NCBI GenBank assembly: GCA_019090795.1
Contig: JAHRVG010000080.1
Location: 1-37,024, forward strand
Length of the DNA: 37,024 bases
Direction of reading: 5' to 3'
From: Paracoccaceae bacterium
GTDB lineage: Bacteria > Pseudomonadota > Alphaproteobacteria > Rhodobacterales > Rhodobacteraceae
Shown here piece after piece: positions 1 through 7,175 of the stretch (its first letter is position 1; the number at the start of each line of letters is the position of its first letter). A program made the translations under genes and the position numbers. The notes beneath the pieces were generated by a model. That model was not told where the DNA came from and did no database searches. It was given only the letters and a program-made list of their open reading frames with translations.

Positions 1-374
1 ATGCGCCCGCCCGGCAGGTTTACCTGTTACAGCGCAAAGCGCAAAAGCTAGGTAAGGGTTTGGGGAAAACAACCGGCTGGATTCATCGTACAACTTTGAA
101 AATGATGGAAGTGGAAATGGTAGGTGGCGTGAATTACGAGGAAATCACCAGCGAGGGCCTGCGCATTAGCACTGGCGAGGCTCGTGAAAACCCACAACTG
201 TTAGAGGTGGATACAGTTGTGCTGTGTGCCGGACAATTGCCGGAAAGAACGCTGGCGGATGAGCTGAAAACCATGGGCAAAACACCCCATATCATCGGTG
301 GCGCGGATGTGGCGGCGGAGCTTGATGCCAAGCGGGCAATTAACCAAGGTTCAAAACTGGCCGCCGCTCTTTAG
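1..374 (+). CDS. fadH: NADPH-dependent 2,4-dienoyl-CoA reductase, C-terminal part (5' end outside the window)
   Basis: The frame is open from base 3, so only the last ~123 residues are present. They match the C-terminal FAD/NADPH-binding part of E. coli-type FadH: VYLLQRKAQKLGKGLGKTTG near the start, then VVLCAGQLPER (the end of the dinucleotide-binding fold), and IIGGADVAAELDAKRAINQG at the end. The family enzyme is a single-chain FMN/FAD/4Fe-4S flavoprotein. It reduces 2,4-dienoyl-CoA during beta-oxidation of polyunsaturated fatty acids. The cofactor-binding barrel and cluster cysteines lie upstream of the window and cannot be checked. The stop overlaps the stop region of the convergent iminopeptidase gene by 4 bases. 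A TTG inside the frame at 60 is not the real start. Confidence 0.9.
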   Translation, partial: APARQVYLLQRKAQKLGKGLGKTTGWIHRTTLKMMEVEMVGGVNYEEITSEGLRISTGEARENPQLLEVDTVVLCAGQLPERTLADELKTMGKTPHIIGGADVAAELDAKRAINQGSKLAAAL

Positions 375-1336
375 GATAATTCATCCATCACAGTGGTCAG
401 CGCAGAGCTAATCCCCGATTCAGATAATGCATGTCCCGCGTCCGGCACCACGACCATCCGCGACGCGGGCCAGCTATCGTGCAGATCAAATGCGGTCTGC
501 GGCGGGCAGATCATATCATACCGGCCTTGAACAATAGTACCGGGGATATGCGCTATCCGTTGCATATCTTGTAAAATCTGCCCATCTTCACGCAAAAAAC
601 CGGCATTGCTGAAATAGTGGTTCTCAATCCGTGCAAAAGCCAAGGCATAAGAGGAAGGTACCGACCCGCGGGTCGGTTTTGGTTCCAGTACCGCCAGCGC
701 ACTTTCCCACTGGGTCCAGGCACGGGCAAAGCATATTTGCGTATCTTCGTCCCCATGTTCCAATCGCTTGGCATAGGCGGCAATCATATCGTGATGTTCA
801 TCTTCAGGCAGGAGTTCGGCAAATCGCGCCCACTCCCGAGGGAAAAAACGGCCTGCACCACCACCGTAAAACCAGCTCAGTTCTGCCTGTGTCATCAAAA
901 AAATGCCGCGCAGCACCAGATTTGTCACCCGACTGGGGTGCGTTTGCGCATAAACTAATGACAGGGTTGCGCCCCATGAACCGCCAAAAACAATCCACTT
1001 TTCGATACCCAATTCTTCACGAATCCGCTCAATATCCGCGACCAAATCCCATGTCGTGTTATTTTCAACGCTGGCGTGAGGCTTGGAGCGCCCACATCCA
1101 CGTTGATCAAACAGAATCACACGGTAAATTTCGGGATGAAAAAAACGCCGCATTCCGGGGCTGCATCCCCCCCCCGGCCCGCCATGCAGAACCACCACGG
1201 GAATACCGTCTGGATTGCCGCACTCCTCGACATAGATCACATGATCGCCGGGAACGGACAGCATCCGGTAATTATACGGTTGGATCACCGGATAAAGCGG
1301 CCGATAGGCGCCTATTTGACTTTCGGAATTTCGCAT
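371..1336 (-). CDS. pip: Proline iminopeptidase (alpha/beta hydrolase)
   Basis: 321 residues, the usual length for the S33 proline iminopeptidase family, which removes N-terminal proline from peptides in the cytoplasm. The visible landmarks are in order. HGGPGGG (about residue 51) forms the oxyanion hole. FDQRGCGRS follows at about 76. GGSWGA at about 118 carries the serine nucleophile. A late DAGHA supplies the catalytic histidine, and VQGRYDMICPP just before it supplies the acid. There is no signal peptide. The gene stands alone, convergent with fadH and divergent from ubiG, and the short intergenic space (1337-1400) must hold both promoters. The ATG at 1336 gives the usual family N-terminus. 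Function is inferred from motifs, and other S33 aminopeptidases are possible. Confidence 0.9.
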   Translation of the reverse strand: MRNSESQIGAYRPLYPVIQPYNYRMLSVPGDHVIYVEECGNPDGIPVVVLHGGPGGGCSPGMRRFFHPEIYRVILFDQRGCGRSKPHASVENNTTWDLVADIERIREELGIEKWIVFGGSWGATLSLVYAQTHPSRVTNLVLRGIFLMTQAELSWFYGGGAGRFFPREWARFAELLPEDEHHDMIAAYAKRLEHGDEDTQICFARAWTQWESALAVLEPKPTRGSVPSSYALAFARIENHYFSNAGFLREDGQILQDMQRIAHIPGTIVQGRYDMICPPQTAFDLHDSWPASRMVVVPDAGHALSESGISSALTTVMDELS

Positions 1337-1400
1337 GATTGGTCTATATGGTTAAGTGACTCCCGTCGCAGACATTGGCAGTTTGAAAGCGAGAACGCAA

Positions 1401-2153
1401 ATGGTATCCGCAACAACAGTTGACCCTCAAGAAGTAGCAAAATTCGAAGCTATGGCAGCCGAGTGGTGGGATCCCAACGGCAAGTTTAAACCACTGCACA
1501 TGCTGAACCCGTGCCGACTGGATTATATCGTTGACCAGATCACCGCCAAATTCGGGCGCGACCCGAAACAAATTAACAGCCTGAAAGGTTTGCGTATCCT
1601 TGATATCGGGTGCGGCGGTGGGTTGCTTTCTGAACCCATGGCCCGTTTAGGAGCCGAAGTTGTGGGTGCTGATGCAGCCGAAGGCAACCTGCCGGTGGCC
1701 CGCATTCATGCAGAACAATCCGGTTTGGATATTGATTACCGACACGTCACCGCCGAGGCAATGGCCGCAGATGGCGAGCAGTTCGACGTGGTGCTAAACA
1801 TGGAAGTAATTGAGCATGTAGCCGATCCACAAGGGTTCCTGACCGCCTGCCAGCAACTTCTGAAACCGGGGGGGCTAATGATCTGCTCGACGCTTAATCG
1901 CAATCCCAAAAGCTTTATGGTCGCGATTGTCGGTGCCGAACACATCATGCGCTGGCTGCCCAAAGGCACCCATGAATGGCACAAGTTTATCACCCCGGAC
2001 GAGTTGTTTAACCTGATAGACAAGGCAGGCCTGACACCAGTTGACCGCAAGGGCTTCGTGTTTAACCCGATCCTGTGGACATGGTCTATTTCAGATAAAG
2101 ACCTGAGCGTAAACTACGTCACCGCCAGCACCAAGCCCGCCAAGGCGGGTTAG
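1401..2153 (+). CDS. ubiG: Bifunctional 2-polyprenyl-6-hydroxyphenol methylase / 3-demethylubiquinol 3-O-methyltransferase
   Basis: UbiG carries out both O-methylation steps of ubiquinone synthesis with S-adenosylmethionine. The N-terminus [20 protein letters not shown] followed by [17 protein letters not shown] is diagnostic of UbiG. The SAM-binding motif LDIGCGGG is at residues 67-74, and [11 protein letters not shown] and [12 protein letters not shown] are the later Rossmann methyltransferase motifs. I place the start at the ATG at 1401 (250 residues). The frame also reads back to a GTG at 1356, but those 15 extra residues do not look like the family. An inverted repeat, CCCGCC-aa-GGCGGG at 2136-2149, sits over the last codons and may act as a terminator. 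The gene converges on the marR-type gene. Confidence 0.95.
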   Translation: MVSATTVDPQEVAKFEAMAAEWWDPNGKFKPLHMLNPCRLDYIVDQITAKFGRDPKQINSLKGLRILDIGCGGGLLSEPMARLGAEVVGADAAEGNLPVARIHAEQSGLDIDYRHVTAEAMAADGEQFDVVLNMEVIEHVADPQGFLTACQQLLKPGGLMICSTLNRNPKSFMVAIVGAEHIMRWLPKGTHEWHKFITPDELFNLIDKAGLTPVDRKGFVFNPILWTWSISDKDLSVNYVTASTKPAKAG

Positions 2154-2158
2154 AATTT
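2134..2158 (+). terminator. Candidate terminator hairpin at the end of ubiG
   Basis: AGCCCGCC and GGCGGGTT flank a 2-base AA spacer, forming an 8-pair stem that includes one G.T pair and overlaps the ubiG stop codon. AATTT follows, a weak T-run. It lies between two convergent genes, so a bidirectional role is possible. Confidence 0.4.
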
Positions 2159-2170
2159 AACTTGAGCATA

Positions 2171-2611
2171 TTAGGGCTCCAGTATCTGCCGCAGGTCACG
2201 CAGAACTGGCAGGATTTTTTTAATCTCCTGCGTCCCGATCCTGTTCACGGTCTTCTCAAACAGGGGCCGAACCGCACGCATCGCCTGTTCGCGCGCAGCC
2301 TCACCCGCCTTGCTGATCGAAACCAGTTTCTTGCGGGCATCGTCCCAATCAGGCCGAATATGAATATATCCCGAAATTTCAAGCTTTTGTAGCGTGTTCG
2401 TCATCGCCCCTTTGGTCACATGAAAGGCTCTTGCCAGCTGTGCAGGGGTTCTTTCCCCAGTGCTGGAAAGGTGGTTCAAAACTGAAAAATGCGACATCTC
2501 CATACCCTTAGGAAGGGTCCGCGATAGGCCGCCTTTGATCATCTGTTCCGCCGCAACCACTTCGCTAAACAAGGCAATTGCGAGATTGGTGTCCGTTGAA
2601 TCATTCCCCAT
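2171..2611 (-). CDS. MarR-family transcriptional regulator
   Basis: 146 residues with the winged helix-turn-helix layout of MarR proteins. A helical N-terminal dimerisation part is followed by MSHFSVLNHL and then the HTH (TPAQLARAFHVTKGAMTNTL). The wing is GYIHIRPDWDDARKKLVSIS, with the D-x-R signature (DDARKK), and a C-terminal helix follows. It is cytoplasmic and DNA-binding; the ligand cannot be read from the sequence. It is the last gene of the leftward comF-grxC-amidase operon, and its start overlaps the amidase coding end by 11 bases, so translational coupling is likely. A similar MarR gene next to this block is typical of Rhodobacterales, but its regulon is unknown to me. Confidence 0.88.
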   Translation of the reverse strand: MGNDSTDTNLAIALFSEVVAAEQMIKGGLSRTLPKGMEMSHFSVLNHLSSTGERTPAQLARAFHVTKGAMTNTLQKLEISGYIHIRPDWDDARKKLVSISKAGEAAREQAMRAVRPLFEKTVNRIGTQEIKKILPVLRDLRQILEP

Positions 2612-3449
2612 TTTGAATCATCCGGTAATCGCGATCATGTTTCAGGGCCGGAATGCGGGTGCGGGCTTGTTTTACCTCGGCAATATCCAGCTCGACAAGA
2701 AAGACACCGGTTTCAATGCCCGCATCCAGCAGCACCCGCCCCCAAGGATCAACCACCATGGAATGGCCATAAGTTTTACGCGGCTTCCCGGTAACAGCGT
2801 CATGGGTTCCTGTCTGTGCCGGGGCCAAAACATATGCCCCGGTTTCTATGGCACGGGCGCGCAAAAGAACCTCCCAGTGCGCCGCACCGGTGACGGGCGA
2901 AAATGCTGATGGAACGGCAATCAGTTCCGCGCCCTGTTGAGCAAGTTTTCGGTACAAATGGGGGAAACGCACATCATAGCAGATTGTCATGCCCAACATT
3001 GCGAAATCCGTTTGGGCAACAACCGCCGTTTTCCCCGGGCGATAACCGGCGGATTCGCGGTAAGTCTCGGTTTCCGAGACCTGTACATCAAACATATGAA
3101 TCTTGTCATACCGCGCGACTGGCACACCCTTGGGGGACACCAGAAAACTGCGATTCACAAATCGCCCATCCGGATCTTCCGATTTCAGCGCTAAAGAACC
3201 AATCAACAGCCAAATACTGCGCTGTCTGGCCAGAGCGCACAGCGCTTGTAGGGTTTGGTCGTCGTCCTCATCTTGCAGTACATCGTTTTGTCGCGCACGG
3301 CTGGATGAAACAACATTCGTCACCTCTGGCGTCAAAACAAAACCAGCCCCGCGATCCGCCGCCTCTGAGACCAACGCAAGTGTTTGGGCTAAATTCGCCG
3401 CCGGATCATCGCCGGAATTGAGTTGTATTAAGCCAACTGTCAGGGTCAT
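2601..3449 (-). CDS. Carbon-nitrogen hydrolase (Nit1/Nit2-type, probable deaminated glutathione amidase)
   Basis: 282 residues of the nitrilase superfamily. The catalytic triad is readable: Glu42 in LTPEVTN, Lys116 in YDKIHMFD and Cys157 in GMTICYDVRFP. MFDV and the MVVDPWGRVL motif near the C-terminus point to the Nit branch. That branch hydrolyses deaminated glutathione or omega-amides in the cytoplasm. The ATG overlaps the grxC stop by 4 bases, so the two are co-translated. Pairing with a glutaredoxin fits a glutathione-repair role, but this is inference from context. Omega-amidase is the main alternative. Confidence 0.88.
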   Translation of the reverse strand: MTLTVGLIQLNSGDDPAANLAQTLALVSEAADRGAGFVLTPEVTNVVSSSRARQNDVLQDEDDDQTLQALCALARQRSIWLLIGSLALKSEDPDGRFVNRSFLVSPKGVPVARYDKIHMFDVQVSETETYRESAGYRPGKTAVVAQTDFAMLGMTICYDVRFPHLYRKLAQQGAELIAVPSAFSPVTGAAHWEVLLRARAIETGAYVLAPAQTGTHDAVTGKPRKTYGHSMVVDPWGRVLLDAGIETGVFLVELDIAEVKQARTRIPALKHDRDYRMIQNGE

Positions 3450-3703
3450 TCGGCTAGCATGGCATCCAGTTTGCCCGCTTGTTCCAGTGCATACAGTTCA
3501 TCACAGCCCCCCACATGCTCGTCACCAATAAATATCTGCGGAACAGTAGTCCCGCCATTGGCGAGCTGCACCATTTCCGCACGTTTGGCAGGTTTGATCA
3601 TTACGTTGAACTCGATAAATTCAACATTCTTGCTTTTCAAAAGCCGCTTGGCAGCATGACAGAATCCACAGATCGGTGTGGTGTATATTTCAACTTTTTT
3701 CAT
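3446..3703 (-). CDS. grxC: Glutaredoxin 3
   Basis: 85 residues, the normal size of a monothiol/dithiol class I glutaredoxin. The active site is C12-G-F-C15, where E. coli GrxC has CPYC, so the proline is replaced by glycine. The cis-proline motif TTVPQIFI and the GSH-binding GGCDEL follow at the expected spacing. The protein reduces protein-glutathione mixed disulfides in the cytoplasm. It lies 40 bases after comF and overlaps the amidase start, in one leftward operon. Confidence 0.95.
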   Translation of the reverse strand: MKKVEIYTTPICGFCHAAKRLLKSKNVEFIEFNVMIKPAKRAEMVQLANGGTTVPQIFIGDEHVGGCDELYALEQAGKLDAMLAE

Positions 3704-3743
3704 AGGGACGCTCCGTTCCTGAATTTAGAGGTCTTATACCCCG

Positions 3744-4451
3744 TTATTCAGACCGTGCAACGCGTGCCAGCACCACCACATTCACATTTGTAGATTTGTT
3801 AGCCAAACAAGCCTCGGCGCAAGCACAAAGAGTGGCCCCCGTTGTCATCACGTCATCCACAATCAGCACAGGGCGATCCGCCAGCCGACCCGCTTGGCTT
3901 GGATTGATTCGAATCGCATCGCGCTGGTTTGCAAACCGTTCCTCACGGGTCATTTCTTTTTGCATCACCGTGGGGCGAATGCGCTTTAGCCCATCAGGTA
4001 TGAAAGGCAGCCCCAGCTTTTGCGCAACAGGTTCTCCCAAAGCAACGGATTGATTGAACCGGCGAGAGAGCAATCGCCGCCAATGCAGTGGCACCGCAGT
4101 TACAATTGTCTCAGGCGTCACAAGTTCTTTTGCTGCTTGCGCCATCCAACCGGCCGCTGGCAAAGCCACGTCCATCCGGTCGCCGTGCTTCAAAGCCAGC
4201 ACCATCCGCCGCACCGGCCCTTCATAGAGAGCAACCGCGCGACCACGTCGCCAAGAGGGTGGAAACCTATGGCAGGCTTCACAAAATGCGTGCTGTTCAT
4301 CCTCTTCTCCGGGTAAGGGGACACCACAGGACTCACATACCAGCCCAGCAATGAAATGCGCTTCCGGCCAACATGTCGCACAAAACCGCGCATCTGCCTC
4401 GGTATCCTCACCACAAGAAAGGCAACGTGTCGGATAAATAGTTTTCAGCAA
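3744..4451 (-). CDS. comF: ComF-family phosphoribosyltransferase-like protein
   Basis: 235 residues. The N-terminus has four CxxC pairs (TRCLSCG, CATC, CESCG, CEAC), which look like a zinc-binding double-finger. The rest is a type I PRTase fold with the PRPP loop VLIVDDVMTTGATL near residue 195 and the VPLHWRRLLSRRFNQS segment typical of ComF. In naturally competent bacteria ComF helps single-stranded DNA cross the inner membrane; in alphaproteobacteria its role is unproven. The start is uncertain: TTG at 4451 is the first usable codon after an in-frame stop. It heads the comF-grxC-amidase-marR operon and is divergent from the methyltransferase at 4514. Confidence 0.88.
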   Translation of the reverse strand: MLKTIYPTRCLSCGEDTEADARFCATCWPEAHFIAGLVCESCGVPLPGEEDEQHAFCEACHRFPPSWRRGRAVALYEGPVRRMVLALKHGDRMDVALPAAGWMAQAAKELVTPETIVTAVPLHWRRLLSRRFNQSVALGEPVAQKLGLPFIPDGLKRIRPTVMQKEMTREERFANQRDAIRINPSQAGRLADRPVLIVDDVMTTGATLCACAEACLANKSTNVNVVVLARVARSE

Positions 4452-4513
4452 GCGGTTCAGGATGGGCTTAACCTTTCAAAGCGTTTTGTTTAGGACAAAG
4501 GCAGGAGATTCCA

Positions 4514-5332
4514 ATGCAACCAACACCGAACCTTTTTGACCCAACCGCCCGACAGCAACGCCGCGCGCGTGCGGCCAACTCTGATCCATCAAGCTGGTTC
4601 TTGCATGAAATCGCCGCCGACCATGTTTCAGAGAGACTGAAAGAGATTAATAGAGTCTTTACAGATCCGGTAATTATTGGCTGGAAGGCCTCCCTTTGGG
4701 CGCAAAAGCTGAATATTGATGCCCGTTGCATTCCGGACCAAGAAGTTCTGGACCTGCCCGAGGGTCAGGCAGATCTGATTATCCATGCCCTTAATCTGCA
4801 TTCCGCCAACGATCCTGTCGGCCAATTGATCCAGATGCGCCGTGGATTACGCCCTGACGGGTTGATGATTGCCGTGATGTTTGCTGGCGAAACCCTACAT
4901 GAGCTGCGCGATGCCTTCACCCAAGCCGAAGCGCAGGTTGAAGGCGGCATTAGCCCGCGTATTGCCCCAATGGGAGAGATTCGCGCCCTGGGCAGTTTGC
5001 TGCAACGGGCCGGGTTTGCCCTGCCTGTCGCTGATACGATATTGCTGGATACCAGCTACAAGACACCCTTGCATCTGATGCATGAGCTCCGCGCAATGGG
5101 AGAAACAAATATAGTCGCCGAGCGGCGTAAATCAGGATTGCGACGCGACACCTTGGCGGCAGCGATAGACCACTACAATTCGCATTACTCTATTGAAAAC
5201 AACCGAATAGCTGCCAGTTTTGAACTGGCTTTCCTAACCGGATGGCACCCCGCAGACAATCAGCAAAAACCGCTAAGGCCTGGATCAGCGACAGTATCTC
5301 TGGCCGATTTCCTGAATACCCAGAGCACCTAA
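4514..5332 (+). CDS. SAM-dependent methyltransferase-like protein (BioC/NDUFAF5-type)
   Basis: 272 residues starting at an ATG preceded by GGCAGGAG. The N-terminus LFDPTARQQRRARAA and the following WFLHEIAADHVSERLKEI match the alphaproteobacterial family related to mitochondrial NDUFAF5. The segment LIIHALNLHSANDPVGQLIQ followed by RRGLRPDGLMIAVMFAGETL is the late Rossmann part of a class I methyltransferase. The glycine-rich SAM loop is not obvious in residues 50-75, so catalysis is uncertain; NDUFAF5 itself is reported to hydroxylate an arginine of complex I. It is divergent from comF and 47 bases upstream of hemH, probably co-transcribed with it. Confidence 0.8.
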   Translation: MQPTPNLFDPTARQQRRARAANSDPSSWFLHEIAADHVSERLKEINRVFTDPVIIGWKASLWAQKLNIDARCIPDQEVLDLPEGQADLIIHALNLHSANDPVGQLIQMRRGLRPDGLMIAVMFAGETLHELRDAFTQAEAQVEGGISPRIAPMGEIRALGSLLQRAGFALPVADTILLDTSYKTPLHLMHELRAMGETNIVAERRKSGLRRDTLAAAIDHYNSHYSIENNRIAASFELAFLTGWHPADNQQKPLRPGSATVSLADFLNTQST

Positions 5333-5379
5333 AACCTGACAATTGGACGAACCTTCAAACACACTATAAGAATGCCCGC

Positions 5380-6423
5380 ATGATACCAGAAAGCTCTCCC
5401 ACCGCGCAAACGCACCCGTCATCCGGCAAAGTCGGTGTGATCATCTCCAATCTCGGCACACCGGATGACACCGGTTACTGGTCGATGCGCCGGTATCTGA
5501 ACGAGTTTCTATCGGACCAGCGGGTGATAGATTATCCACGCTGGAAATGGCAACCACTGCTGCAACTGATTATCCTGAGCAAACGCCCGTTTTCCTCGGG
5601 CAAAGCATACCGTAGCGTCTGGAACAATGACCTGAATGAAGGGCCGCTGCTGACCATCACCCGTGATCAATGTATCGGTTTACGTAACCGGCTGGGCGCC
5701 GCTCTTGGCGACCAAATCGAAGTTGATTTTTGTATGCGCTACGGAAACCCCTCAACGAAAGATGTAATCGAAGGGTTGAAGGCCAAAGGCTGCGACCGCA
5801 TCCTGTTTTTTCCGCTTTACCCACAATACGCTGCCGCCACGACTGCGACGGCGAATGACCAAGCCTTTCGCACGTTAATGGAAATGAATTGGCAACCAGC
5901 GATCCGCACGGTGCCCGCTTATTTCAACGATCCGATGTATATTCAGGCTTTGGCCAACTCGGTTAAAGCTGCCTATGCGAAACTGGATAGCAAACCGGAT
6001 ATTCTGGTCACATCTTACCACGGCGTTCCCATTCGCTACATCACCGAAGGTGACCCCTATCACGACCACTGCCAAGCGACCACACATCTGTTAAGGGAAA
6101 AGCTTGGCTGGCAGGAGAGCGACATTACAATCACTTTCCAGTCCCAGTTTGGCCCCGAAGAATGGTTGAAGCCCTATACTGTTGAGGAAGTTGCCCGTTT
6201 GGCAAAAGCAGGGAAGAAGCATCTCGCCATCATGGCGCCCGCGTTTTCCTCGGACTGTCTGGAGACACTGGAAGAAATCAAGGAAGAGATCAAAGACAGT
6301 TTTATTACTGCAGGTGGTGAGAGGTTTACCTATATTCCATGCCTAAACGCCACAAACGAACATGTCGATATGATAGCGGATATTGCTCTGCGAGAGCTAC
6401 AAGGCTGGGTTAAACTGCTCTAA
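5380..6423 (+). CDS. hemH: Ferrochelatase
   Basis: 347 residues. The enzyme inserts Fe2+ into protoporphyrin IX, the last step of heme synthesis. The N-terminus VGVIISNLGTPDD and the stretch YLNEFLSDQRVIDYPRWKWQ are characteristic. The catalytic histidine is His214 in TSYHGVP, and AFSSDCLETLEEI near residue 295 holds the conserved metal-site glutamate. The reading frame is open back to 5242, overlapping the previous gene, but the ATG at 5380 gives the usual family length and lies just beyond the upstream stop. No 2Fe-2S cysteine tail is present. It is a single rightward gene after the methyltransferase, converging on the 45-residue gene. Confidence 0.95.
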   Translation: MIPESSPTAQTHPSSGKVGVIISNLGTPDDTGYWSMRRYLNEFLSDQRVIDYPRWKWQPLLQLIILSKRPFSSGKAYRSVWNNDLNEGPLLTITRDQCIGLRNRLGAALGDQIEVDFCMRYGNPSTKDVIEGLKAKGCDRILFFPLYPQYAAATTATANDQAFRTLMEMNWQPAIRTVPAYFNDPMYIQALANSVKAAYAKLDSKPDILVTSYHGVPIRYITEGDPYHDHCQATTHLLREKLGWQESDITITFQSQFGPEEWLKPYTVEEVARLAKAGKKHLAIMAPAFSSDCLETLEEIKEEIKDSFITAGGERFTYIPCLNATNEHVDMIADIALRELQGWVKLL

Positions 6424-6533
6424 GGCGTTTCGCGTTCTATTTGGATCAGGCTATTATCTTGGGTATCGAGACAGCACTTGTGAAGCTACTGCGGTCGACC
6501 GCCAAGGTGATTCATAAGGAACAAAACCGCTCT

Positions 6534-6671
6534 CTAACCTGTGTATTTTTCGACTGGTAGGCCCTCAAACACACGATCACCAACTTTGATCGCAATTAAT
6601 CCATTCTCAAGGCTCTTGAGAAAAAGCCCCTGAACAGCAACACAACTGCCGATAATGATTGTTCTATACAC
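6534..6671 (-). CDS. Small conserved-looking protein, 45 residues
   Basis: A GTG-started frame reads VYRTIIIGSCVAVQGLFLKS and ends IKVGDRVFEGLPVEKYTG before TAG (initiator Met replaces V). A good ribosome binding site, GGGAG, lies 7 bases before the GTG. The pattern (short beta-strand, Gly-Ser-Cys, Val-Gln-Gly, then K-V-G-D-R-V-F-E-G) looks like a tiny beta-barrel-type fold. I recall similar unnamed short proteins near hemH in Rhodobacterales, sometimes labelled loosely as translation initiation factor; I cannot verify that here. It fills most of an otherwise gene-free 350-base gap between hemH and mutT and is too short for ordinary ORF calling. No function is assigned. Confidence 0.6.
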   Translation of the reverse strand: MYRTIIIGSCVAVQGLFLKSLENGLIAIKVGDRVFEGLPVEKYTG

Positions 6672-6739
6672 CTTTTAACTCCCCGGAACGTGTACAATTA
6701 AGCAAACTATGGAAGAAAACATAGCGACTTACTACAACA

Positions 6740-6745
6740 ATTATA
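6740..6745 (-). promoter_or_regulatory. Candidate -10 element for the 45-residue gene
   Basis: On the minus strand the AT-rich spacer contains a perfect TATAAT, about 70 bases upstream of the GTG at 6671. No good -35 hexamer is found at 16-18 bases, so this is only a candidate. Confidence 0.3.
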
Positions 6746-6776
6746 TTAATAAAAAATTCATAACAGGTATTTTACT

Positions 6777-7175
6777 TCAAAGCCAATCCCGCAGAACCGG
6801 TATCAGAGGCACATCTGCTGGCGGCATTGGGTATTGGGACAGCTGATTGGCGCGTACCCAAACAAGTTCCTGATCCTCCAGCCCACGGGGAATTCCTTGC
6901 CATTTTCTACATGCAAATAGCGGCATAAGTAGATGAAAATCCTTGTAATTATGGCTCGCAAAGGTTAGGGGGGCAAGGCAGCTCTGCCATGTGTCAATGC
7001 CCAGCTCCTCTTGCAATTCACGGATCAGCGCCTGTTCGGGTGTTTCTCCGGGCTCCACTTTGCCCCCGGGAAATTCCCACAACCCGGCCATGGATTTCCC
7101 CTGCGGCCTTTTTGCCAATAGAACGCGCCCGTCCCTGTCAATCAAGGCAACTGCTGCAACCAGAACGATCTTCAC
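6777..7175 (-). CDS. mutT: 8-oxo-dGTP diphosphatase (Nudix hydrolase MutT)
   Basis: 132 residues, the normal MutT size. The Nudix box (G-x5-E-x7-REUxEExGU) is complete at residues 38-60, from GKVEPGE through RELQEELGI. The N-terminal strand ends in LLAKRPQGKSMAGLWEFPGG, which is typical of MutT rather than of other Nudix enzymes. The enzyme hydrolyses oxidised dGTP so that it is not misincorporated. Its ATG overlaps the argJ stop by 4 bases, so it is the third gene of the leftward ppiase-argJ-mutT operon. Confidence 0.93.
   Translation of the reverse strand: MKIVLVAAVALIDRDGRVLLAKRPQGKSMAGLWEFPGGKVEPGETPEQALIRELQEELGIDTWQSCLAPLTFASHNYKDFHLLMPLFACRKWQGIPRGLEDQELVWVRANQLSQYPMPPADVPLIPVLRDWL

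Noticed and set aside
631-1338. 235-residue plus-strand frame opposite the iminopeptidase gene
   Set aside because: No recognisable domain; the minus-strand frame has the complete S33 motifs.
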